Source: Alicyclobacillus tolerans
GTDB taxonomy: Bacteria > Bacillota > Bacilli > Alicyclobacillales > Alicyclobacillaceae
Assembly: GCF_021739485.1 (NCBI RefSeq)
Contig: NZ_JAJFNK010000001.1
Location: 186,001 to 250,000, forward strand
Direction of reading: 5' to 3'
Length of the DNA: 64,000 nucleotides
The position numbers were made by a program, and so were the translations under genes. Numbering within the stretch: position 1 is the stretch's first letter; each line of letters starts with the position of its first letter. Under the pieces are notes generated by a model that was not told the DNA's origin, did no database searches, and saw only the letters and a list, made by a program, of their open reading frames with translations. Of the stretch, positions 49,098 through 56,156 are shown in pieces.

Positions 49098-51212
49098 ATG
49101 CTGGCAAAATGGAGTCACGCCATTCGCCAACTGCTCGATGACCCAAGGTTTCGCAACAGTCGCAGAGTTCGTCTCGCGCTGTACATCGGGTTGGCCGTAG
49201 TCCTGTTTTTTATCTTGCTTGGCAGCGTCATGCCTCCCCGCTACGATTTTAGCGTGGGCCAGACTAGTCCTGTCACAATCCGGGCGCCCATTACCGCAGT
49301 GGATACGGTCGCGACACAGGCGGCGCGCCAAGTCGCCATGAGCAAGGTTCCCAAGCAATACGCCCAGTCTCCGGCCGTGGAAGACCAGGCGCTGGCTCAG
49401 TTGAACCAGTTGTTCACAACCGCGACATCGGTGGTTTCGGATAAGTCGCTGTCGAGCACGCAGAAGTTGGAGAGCCTATTAGCCAACGCGCCCAAGGGCG
49501 TGTCGAACTCAACGCTGCAGGCCCTCATGGCGATGAACGTGCAGCAAATTGGAATTTTACAGAGCGTCAGCGACCGCATTGTGCAGGACTTGCTGGGCAG
49601 TCCGTTTTACCAGGAGTCGACGTCGCAAGCCACATCCCAAGTGGACAGCAAACTGATTAACTTCGATTTGGATCCGGTTTCCAGACTGGTTGTCCAAGAT
49701 GTCGTGGTGAGTGTCCTCAAACCCAACATGGTGTATCAAAAGGCCGCTACTGAGGCCGCACAACAGGCAGCGGCGAAATCCGTAGGCCCTGTGATGATTC
49801 ACCAAGGGGACGTCATCGTTTCGAAAAACGGCATCATTACCTCCACGGTGCAAAGCCGTCTCAAAGACGTGGGGCTGTACAGCAGCCAGCCGAATTACGG
49901 CATGATTGTCGGTTTTATGTTGTTAATGGGGATCTCCGTGGCGCTGTTGGCGGCATACATTGAACGCCGCCCGCCGCGGCGGCGCTTGGACAACCTGATG
50001 CTGCTGATTACAGGACTCATCCTGATTTTAATGGCCGTGATGATTGCCATTACCAAGAGCGTGATGAACGCGGGAGGCCCTGCGTCCATTGCGTACCTCA
50101 TGCCGGTCGCCGTAGGCTCCATGCTCATTACGGTGTTGATGGACTCGTCGCTGGCTGTGGTCTCGTCGTTTTATGTGTCTTTGTTGTTTGCTGCAGCTTT
50201 GAACTTCGATTACTGGTTTACGTTTATCAGCGTCGTAAGTTCTCTGGTTGGGGCCTACAGCGTGGGCAAGGTGACACACCGCGGCACATTTATGCGCGCT
50301 GGTTTTTTGGTGGCGGGAACAAACGTGGTCTCCATTGTCGCCATGCACTTGCTGCAAACAGACAACGGGGCAAACTTTCAATCGTTCTCCCTTCACGTTG
50401 GACTGGGTGCATTCAACGGAATTATTACAGCCATTTTAACGATGGGGATTCTCCCGTTCTTTGAAAACGCGTTTGGACTGTTGACGGCAATTCGTTTGCT
50501 GGAACTCTCAAATCCAAATAACCCTTTGTTGAAAAAGGTGTTGATGGAAGCGCCTGGGACGTACCACCACAGCCTCATCGTAGGCAATTTGGCCGAAGCT
50601 GCGGCGGAACTCGTCGGTGCCGACCCGTTGATTTGCCGAGTGGGTGCCTATTACCACGACGTCGGTAAAACGAGGCGGCCGATGTTTTTTATTGAAAACC
50701 AAATGACGAAGGAAAACCCGCACGACAAAATTGCGCCGAGTCTGAGTCATCTCATTATCACGTCCCACGTCACCGATGGATTGGAGATGTTGGAGAAGGC
50801 GGGACTGCCCAAACCGATTCGAGACATCTGTGCGACGCACCATGGAACCACGATTCTTTGGTATTTTTACAACAAGGCGAAGGAACTGGACAAAAACGGA
50901 ACCGTGAAGGTGGACGACTTCCGTTACTTGGGTCCGAAACCGAAGACGCGCGAAAATGCAATCGTGATGATTTGCGACGCAGTTGAAGCCGCTGTGCGAA
51001 GTATGTCGAGACCGACTCCCAACCGGGTCGAAGGAGTCATTCGGAAAATCATTCGCGATCGCTTGCAAGACGGACAACTCGACGAGTGCGATTTGACCCT
51101 GCAAGACCTCGACGTTATGGTGGGGGCATTCATGAAGACCCTCAAAGGCATTTACCACTCCCGGATTGAGTATCCGGACCCGGATAAAATTCGAAAGGAA
51201 GTCGCAAAATGA
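49098..51212 (+). CDS. pgpH: Cyclic-di-AMP phosphodiesterase PgpH (7TM-HD protein)
   Basis: PgpH degrades c-di-AMP to pApA. The 704-residue protein has one N-terminal helix (about 25-45), a large extracellular domain (about 50-265), seven transmembrane helices (about 270-460) and a cytosolic HD domain. The metal ligands are in TYHHSLIVGNLAEAAAELVG, RVGAYYHDVGK, SHLIITSHV and CATHHGT. The C-terminal HD region includes SMSRPTPNRVEGVI. The stop overlaps the ybeY start by four bases. Corresponds to B. subtilis yqfF. Confidence 0.95.
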   Translation: MLAKWSHAIRQLLDDPRFRNSRRVRLALYIGLAVVLFFILLGSVMPPRYDFSVGQTSPVTIRAPITAVDTVATQAARQVAMSKVPKQYAQSPAVEDQALAQLNQLFTTATSVVSDKSLSSTQKLESLLANAPKGVSNSTLQALMAMNVQQIGILQSVSDRIVQDLLGSPFYQESTSQATSQVDSKLINFDLDPVSRLVVQDVVVSVLKPNMVYQKAATEAAQQAAAKSVGPVMIHQGDVIVSKNGIITSTVQSRLKDVGLYSSQPNYGMIVGFMLLMGISVALLAAYIERRPPRRRLDNLMLLITGLILILMAVMIAITKSVMNAGGPASIAYLMPVAVGSMLITVLMDSSLAVVSSFYVSLLFAAALNFDYWFTFISVVSSLVGAYSVGKVTHRGTFMRAGFLVAGTNVVSIVAMHLLQTDNGANFQSFSLHVGLGAFNGIITAILTMGILPFFENAFGLLTAIRLLELSNPNNPLLKKVLMEAPGTYHHSLIVGNLAEAAAELVGADPLICRVGAYYHDVGKTRRPMFFIENQMTKENPHDKIAPSLSHLIITSHVTDGLEMLEKAGLPKPIRDICATHHGTTILWYFYNKAKELDKNGTVKVDDFRYLGPKPKTRENAIVMICDAVEAAVRSMSRPTPNRVEGVIRKIIRDRLQDGQLDECDLTLQDLDVMVGAFMKTLKGIYHSRIEYPDPDKIRKEVAK

Positions 51213-51727
51213 CGGACAACGAGAGTTTGCAGCTTCGGGTTACAGTCGATGTAGACGTGCGTTCCTCCAAAGTCCAATCTGAAGCCGAGGCGTTTCAATG
51301 GCTGGACTCCGCGTTCGTACAGCGAGTCCTTGATGCCGCAGGAAAGCAATTGGACGTGGAAGGGGAAGTCTCGGTTTCTTTTGTCGACGATGAAGAAATC
51401 CATCAGCTCAACCGGGATTATCGCAATGTAGACCGGCCTACGGACGTGTTGTCGTTTGCGCTTGAGGAAGGCGAGGATTTTCCGGTTGAGGAAGGAGAAC
51501 CCGTTCTTCTGGGGGACATTGTCGTAAGTATTCCGACCGCAATTTCTCAGGCTCAAGACTATGGCCACAGTGTGCAGCGAGAGATTGGTTTCTTGTTGGT
51601 TCACGGTTTTTTGCACCTGTTGGGATATGACCATCAAGATGAAGAGGCCGAACGCGAGATGTTTCAAATTCAAGAGGATGTTTTAACCGGGTTGGGGCTG
51701 ACGCGGGAAGGCCCCTCTTCTCCATGA
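51209..51727 (+). CDS. ybeY: Endoribonuclease YbeY (rRNA maturation)
   Basis: YbeY is a zinc-dependent single-strand endoribonuclease acting in 16S rRNA 3' end processing and ribosome quality control. The 172-residue protein has the metal motif HGFLHLLGYDH (about residues 133-143), giving three His ligands, and the family block VDDEEIHQLNRDYRNVDRPTDVLSFAL (about 55-81). It overlaps pgpH at its start and dgkA at its stop, so the three genes are translationally coupled. Confidence 0.96.
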   Translation: MTDNESLQLRVTVDVDVRSSKVQSEAEAFQWLDSAFVQRVLDAAGKQLDVEGEVSVSFVDDEEIHQLNRDYRNVDRPTDVLSFALEEGEDFPVEEGEPVLLGDIVVSIPTAISQAQDYGHSVQREIGFLLVHGFLHLLGYDHQDEEAEREMFQIQEDVLTGLGLTREGPSSP

Positions 51728-52287
51728 AACCGCAACACACTCGGAAGCCGCAAGGCAACATAAAACGAAACGACTGCCGTTCGGCGGCAGCCAATCGCGA
51801 GACGGCCCGGTTTTTCCGGGCGTTCGCGTTTGCCGTGCACGGCATCCGGGATGCGCTGATCGCGGAGCGCAACATGAAAATCCACTTTGCGGCAGGGACT
51901 CTCGTATTTTTATTCAACCTCGTAGTCCGACCCCCTTCGATTTTGGTCGCCTTCACGGTTCTCGCGACCGCAATGGTCGTGGCGGCAGAACTGGTGAATA
52001 CGGCGGTTGAACACATCACAAACCGCGTTGCAAACAATACGTGGGAAGCCTTTGCAAAGACCGCCAAGGACGCCGCCGCGGGAGCCGTGTTGGTGCTGTC
52101 CTTTGGCGCGTTTTGTGTTGCAATTTACCTTCTCGTCAGCACTTACCCATGGCACTGGCGCTTGTTTACCAATGTGCACGGGCTTGGGGCTGTGATGAGT
52201 TTGGCGTTTTTGTGTGGACTTTGCGCCATCGCCGTTTACAGTGCGACGGCGAAACGGACGGGCAAGGATTTGAATGAGGAGGGATAG
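51724..52287 (+). CDS. dgkA: Undecaprenol/diacylglycerol kinase (DgkA family) with extra C-terminal helices
   Basis: DgkA-type kinases of Gram-positives phosphorylate undecaprenol for cell-wall synthesis. The conserved part shows IRDALIAERNMKIHFAAG (about residues 41-58), the catalytic-type AELVNTAVEHITN (about 88-100) and AKDAAAGAVLV (about 113-123). This is followed by two more hydrophobic stretches (WHWRLFTNVHGLGAVMSLAFLCGLCAIAVYSA), giving 187 residues where B. subtilis DgkA has about 123. A basic N-terminal tail adds about 30 residues. ATG overlaps the ybeY stop. The cdd gene that follows in B. subtilis is missing. Confidence 0.88.
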   Translation: MKPQHTRKPQGNIKRNDCRSAAANRETARFFRAFAFAVHGIRDALIAERNMKIHFAAGTLVFLFNLVVRPPSILVAFTVLATAMVVAAELVNTAVEHITNRVANNTWEAFAKTAKDAAAGAVLVLSFGAFCVAIYLLVSTYPWHWRLFTNVHGLGAVMSLAFLCGLCAIAVYSATAKRTGKDLNEEG

Positions 52288-52291
52288 ACCT

Positions 52292-53218
52292 TTGGCGAAG
52301 ATGGACAATCAGTCCCCTAACAATGCGGAGTTTCGTTCCGGTTTTGCAGCTCTAATCGGGCGGCCGAATGTCGGAAAGTCGACACTCATGAATGCTTTGG
52401 TCGGACAGAAAGTCGCGATCATGTCCAACCGACCCCAGACGACCAGAAACCGCATCCGCGGGGTCATGACCACCGAAACGGAACAGATTATATTCGTGGA
52501 CACGCCTGGGATTCACCACCCAAAACACCGCCTTGGAGAGTACATGGTCGAAGCCGCGGAAGCAACCTTTAAAGAGGTCGATTTGATTGTTTTCGTTGCC
52601 GATGTTACGGAGACGGGTACACAACAGGACGAAGAAGTTCTGAAGAGACTCACCGGTGTACAGACCCCGGTCATTTTGGTGTTGAATAAGGTCGACGCAG
52701 TGGCCAAACCCGCCGTCTTGACGAAGATTGAAGCCTACCGCAACCTCTACGCGTTCGAAGAAATCGTTCCGGTTTCGGCCAAAGACGGTACCCAAGTCGC
52801 GGATTTGAGACAGGTCATCACCCGCTTTATGCCCGAAGGCCCCAAGTACTATCCGGATGAAACGGTAACCGACCATCCCGAGCAGTTTATCATCGCCGAG
52901 TTTATCCGGGAAAAGGTGTTGCGTCTGACCCGGGAAGAGGTACCTCACTCTGTGATGGTTGACATCGAACAGTTGGAGCGGCGCGAAGAAAGCGACGTAT
53001 TGTACGTTCATGCAGTCATTTACACCGAGAGGGATAGTCAAAAGGCCATCCTCATTGGCAAGCAAGGCTCGATGTTAAAGCGCGTGGGGGAACTGGCTCG
53101 AAAAGAGCTCGAAGGTTTGTTTGGTACCAAAGTCTATTTGGAACTCTGGGTCAAAGTAAAGAAGGACTGGCGAAACGAGCCTTCTCTGCTGCGCCGCTTC
53201 GGATTTCAGGACCTCTAA
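52292..53218 (+). CDS. era: GTPase Era
   Basis: Era binds the 3' end of 16S rRNA and checks 30S maturation. The 308-residue protein has G1 GRPNVGKST (about residues 23-31), G2 with TTRNRIRG, G3 DTPGIHHPKH (about 71-80) and G4 NKVD (about 136-139), and a C-terminal KH domain with IGKQGSMLKRVGELARKELE. TTG at 52292 follows AGGAGGGA at 52277-52284; an ATG at 52274 would overlap that RBS. It is in the same run as ybeY and dgkA. Confidence 0.95.
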   Translation: MAKMDNQSPNNAEFRSGFAALIGRPNVGKSTLMNALVGQKVAIMSNRPQTTRNRIRGVMTTETEQIIFVDTPGIHHPKHRLGEYMVEAAEATFKEVDLIVFVADVTETGTQQDEEVLKRLTGVQTPVILVLNKVDAVAKPAVLTKIEAYRNLYAFEEIVPVSAKDGTQVADLRQVITRFMPEGPKYYPDETVTDHPEQFIIAEFIREKVLRLTREEVPHSVMVDIEQLERREESDVLYVHAVIYTERDSQKAILIGKQGSMLKRVGELARKELEGLFGTKVYLELWVKVKKDWRNEPSLLRRFGFQDL

Positions 53219-53379
53219 GGGTTTCGGGGCCTGTAATTCGCAAAAACCCAGCACCGATGTTTCGCGGGTCTTGCTCTCCCAGCATCTGCATGGTATGAAG
53301 CCCCGTCGTTGCGACACTCTAGAATCAAGGCACCCAAAAGCACGCAGCTGAAAAACTCTGTTCAGAGGGGATGATTTAG

Positions 53380-53523
53380 TTGCGGGACTTTTCTTGGCGT
53401 TACTTTACATTGACGGGTGATATTGATGCCTATTTGTTGTATAAAGAACATGAGAGTGTCCAATCGGACGATGTAGACGAAACACCAGAAACGGACAACC
53501 CGGGTGTTTCGCCAAACCAGTAA
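53380..53523 (+). CDS. yqzL: YqzL family small protein
   Basis: A 47-codon gene between era and recO, the position of yqzL in B. subtilis. It reads MRDFSWRYFTLTGDIDAYLLYKEHE... and then an acidic tail ending in SPNQ. The N-terminal pattern (W-x-x-F-x-x-T-G-x-x-x-x-Y-L-L-x-K-E) fits the YqzL family as I remember it. The start is TTG at 53380 with AGAGGGG at 53364-53370. The function of YqzL is unknown. The 160 bases before it carry no other feature. Confidence 0.8.
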   Translation: MRDFSWRYFTLTGDIDAYLLYKEHESVQSDDVDETPETDNPGVSPNQ

Positions 53524-53568
53524 GGGTGCCGCAGCCAAAGACACCGAATTGGGAGTTGGAGTGCCTGA

Positions 53569-54336
53569 ATGCTTTACAACACAAATGCTGTAGTGATCCG
53601 ATCCATTGCCTATGGCGAGACTCATGCCATCGTCACCTTGCTGACGCCCAGCGGCACCGTGGCGGCTATGGCCAGGGGTGCCAAAAAGCCGCAGAGTCGC
53701 CTGGCGTCAGGCATTCAGTTGTGTGTCGAAGGGATTTACTCGATTTACCAGCGCACGGGAATGGGGTCTGTTCAACAAGTGGAGATTGTCAATTCTCGTC
53801 GAGTGCTTCGAGAAGACTTGGAATCGGCGGCGTATGCCGCCTATTTTTGTGAGCTGGTGGGGATGGTTGCGCAGGAGAGACCGAATGGAAGCGAAGCCGT
53901 TTTCCGCCTGTTTTCAGGAGCTTTAGAGCGGTTGATTGAGAACCGGGCTGACGTGTTTTTCACGGCCAGGACGTGGGAAGCCAAAATCCTTCGTTGGCTT
54001 GGCGCGAGTCCGAATTGGATGGATTGCGTGCTTTGCCACGAGAGACTGACGGGCGAAGTGTTTTACAGTCCGGGAGAGGGTGGTTTTGTCTGCACCGTTT
54101 GTGAACGGACTGCATATCACTCCCATCCGCAGCGCCGGGCCTTGCGGGTCCCCCAAGCCATACCGAGAATTCTCGAGACCATGACGCAGCTGCCCTGGGA
54201 ACGGTTTGGAAAAGTCTCTCTCTCGCAGGCGAGCCGCCAGGCGTTGCAAACTGTCTTGAAGATTCAGCTCACGGAGTATGCCGGGGTCTTTGCCAAGTCG
54301 CGAAGTTTTTTGGACAGTCTGGAGCAGTTGCCTTAA
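53569..54336 (+). CDS. recO: DNA repair protein RecO
   Basis: RecO anneals single-stranded DNA and loads RecA together with RecR. The 255-residue protein has an N-terminal OB fold (about 1-80), a helical domain and a zinc finger CVLC...CTVC (about residues 150-175). It starts at ATG 53569. B. subtilis has glyQ-glyS next; here a gap of over 300 bases and then ccpN follow. Confidence 0.95.
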   Translation: MLYNTNAVVIRSIAYGETHAIVTLLTPSGTVAAMARGAKKPQSRLASGIQLCVEGIYSIYQRTGMGSVQQVEIVNSRRVLREDLESAAYAAYFCELVGMVAQERPNGSEAVFRLFSGALERLIENRADVFFTARTWEAKILRWLGASPNWMDCVLCHERLTGEVFYSPGEGGFVCTVCERTAYHSHPQRRALRVPQAIPRILETMTQLPWERFGKVSLSQASRQALQTVLKIQLTEYAGVFAKSRSFLDSLEQLP

Positions 54337-54572
54337 GCCAGCCTTGATGACACCGTTGTTTGAAGACATGCCCGCGCCCTGTCCAAACGACCTCGACACT
54401 TCGCCGCTTGGATGGAACGGGCCTCCCCCTCCCATTGCCGTCACCGTCTGCGCCTTTCCTCCCTGCATGCCGTTCATGGATTCAACGGTCTTATCTGTCC
54501 AAATTCAAAGAAAAGTCAAGTTTTCACCGCAAGCTTGTGCTCTTTTGGTGTGCAACTGATGCTTAATTGCTA

Positions 54573-54590
54573 TATACTATTTGCAGTATA
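54573..54590. promoter_or_regulatory. Perfect palindrome upstream of ccpN
   Basis: TATACT, six bases (ATTTGC), AGTATA is a perfect inverted repeat 43-60 bases before ccpN coding sequence. The same half-sites precede ndh. The rest of the 54337-54632 gap contains no gene I can support; overlapping open frames on both strands lack ribosome-binding sites. Confidence 0.55.
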
Positions 54591-54662
54591 AGTTGAATTA
54601 GTATGGCACAATTCGCTGGGCGGTGAGATGAAATCGAACTCACGAAGAGACAGGAAACCATT

Positions 54663-55262
54663 TTGGAAATCGTAAAACAGCGAGGGCCGATTACAGGCGA
54701 GCAGATTGCAGAGGCGCTGTCTCTCACTCGGGCGACTTTGCGTCCGGATTTATCGATTTTAACCATGTCTGGATTTGTCGAGGCCAGGCCAAGAGTGGGG
54801 TATTTTTACAGCGGTAAGAAGAACGTGGATTTGTTTGGAGAAACTCTGCACAAGATGAAGGTCAAGGACTACAAATCGGTTCCCACGGTGGTCATGGAAA
54901 ACGCTCCGGCCTATGACGCCATTGTCATGATGTTTATGCAGGATGTAGGCAGTCTGATCGTGGTTCGGGACGGTGAGCTTGCAGGCATCGTGTCGCGTAA
55001 GGACCTGCTCAAAATCGCCATTGGAACCGGCGACGCGAAGCAGATTCCGGTCAACTTAGCCATGACCCGGGTTCCTCACGTGGTGACGATTGACGATGAG
55101 GATTCCTTGTATGAAGCGGCCAAGCGCATGATTCAGAGCGAAGTGGACTCGCTGCCCGTCACGCGAGTCTCCGCAGCCGGGAAACAGGAGGTTGTGGGTC
55201 GCGTTTCCAAGACCACGATTACTCGCGTCTTCGTCGAGCTTGGGCAATACCGGGAGGTGTAG
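54663..55262 (+). CDS. ccpN: Catabolite repressor of gluconeogenesis CcpN (start uncertain)
   Basis: CcpN represses gluconeogenic genes when glycolytic substrates are present. The protein has an N-terminal HTH (GPITGEQIAEALSLTRATLRPDLSILTMSGF) and two CBS domains (about residues 65-195) that sense nucleotides. The first canonical start, TTG 54663, gives 199 residues but cuts off the first helix. The reading frame upstream encodes I-E-L-T-K-R-Q-E-T-I-L from 54633, which matches the N-terminus of CcpN from B. subtilis as I recall it, yet this stretch holds no ATG, GTG or TTG. An ATG at 54628 with GGTGAG nearby is out of frame. An ATC start, a frameshift or a sequence error could explain this. 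ppsR and ppdK follow. Confidence 0.88.
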   Translation: MEIVKQRGPITGEQIAEALSLTRATLRPDLSILTMSGFVEARPRVGYFYSGKKNVDLFGETLHKMKVKDYKSVPTVVMENAPAYDAIVMMFMQDVGSLIVVRDGELAGIVSRKDLLKIAIGTGDAKQIPVNLAMTRVPHVVTIDDEDSLYEAAKRMIQSEVDSLPVTRVSAAGKQEVVGRVSKTTITRVFVELGQYREV

Positions 55263-55331
55263 GGCTTCTGTGGCGCTTTTGTTGGCCATGGCCGCACACG
55301 ATCCAGCGACAGTGAGGAGGCACCGTCAGAC

Positions 55332-56156
55332 ATGACTGATAAAACACCCGTTGTTTATATTGTATCGGACTCCGTTGGGGAAACGGCCGAATTTGTGGTT
55401 CGCGCGGCGGCCAGCCAGTTTGATGGGCGGCAGTGGGATATGCGCAGCGTGTCTTATGTGCATGAGCGGTCCGTCATCGATGAGACAGTCGCCAGTGCCC
55501 GCGAGGAACAGGCTATTATTGCGTTTACTCTGGTGCTGCCGGAACTCCGGGAATACCTGTTGGGGGCGGCCCGGAGTTTTGGAGTGCGTGCCATCGACAT
55601 TATGGGACCGATGGTGGACGCGTTTGAGGAAGCCGTTGGACACCCGCCCCAACGCAAAGCGGGATTGGTCCACCAACTCGACGACGAATACTTCCGCCGC
55701 GTGGAAGCGATCGAATTTGCCGTGAAATACGACGACGGCCGCGATCCCCGCGGATTAAAGCGAGCGGACATCATTTTGATTGGTGTCTCACGCACGTCGA
55801 AAACGCCGCTCAGTATGTACCTGGCCCACAAGCGGCTAAAGGTGGCCAACGTTCCGCTTGTTCCGGAAGTCTCTCCTCCGGATGAGCTGTTTTTGCTTGG
55901 CGAGCGAAAAAAGGTCATTGGTCTAACCATCCGGCCGGAGGAATTAAACCTGATTCGGCAAGAGCGGCTAAAAGCCCTCGGTTTGACGGCCGAAGCCAGT
56001 TACGCGAGTTTCGAACGGATTTTACTGGAATTGGACTACGCGGAAAGCATCATGCAGCGGATTAACTGTCCCATTATCGATGTCAGCAGCAAGGCGGTTG
56101 AAGAAACAGCCGGGTTAATTCTCGACTACGTGCGAAGCAGGGGGAAAAGCGTATGA
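55332..56156 (+). CDS. ppsR: Pyruvate, phosphate dikinase regulatory protein (bifunctional kinase/phosphorylase)
   Basis: This 274-residue DUF299 protein switches pyruvate phosphate dikinase off by ADP-dependent phosphorylation of a Thr near the catalytic His, and on by phosphorolysis. The P-loop-like GVSRTSKTPLS is at about residues 153-163. The target gene ppdK begins 4 bases before this gene ends, so enzyme and regulator are co-translated. B. subtilis yqfL is next to ccpN too, but lacks ppdK beside it. GAGGAGG precedes the ATG. Confidence 0.95.
   Translation: MTDKTPVVYIVSDSVGETAEFVVRAAASQFDGRQWDMRSVSYVHERSVIDETVASAREEQAIIAFTLVLPELREYLLGAARSFGVRAIDIMGPMVDAFEEAVGHPPQRKAGLVHQLDDEYFRRVEAIEFAVKYDDGRDPRGLKRADIILIGVSRTSKTPLSMYLAHKRLKVANVPLVPEVSPPDELFLLGERKKVIGLTIRPEELNLIRQERLKALGLTAEASYASFERILLELDYAESIMQRINCPIIDVSSKAVEETAGLILDYVRSRGKSV

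Noticed and set aside
53923-54477. Minus-strand open frame overlapping recO and the gap after it
   Set aside because: More than half is antisense to recO; there is no promoter or family match, and a Gly-rich start alone is not convincing.
54347-54559. Plus-strand frame MTPLFEDMPAPCPND... after recO
   Set aside because: No ribosome-binding site, proline-rich composition typical of antisense shadow, and no known family.
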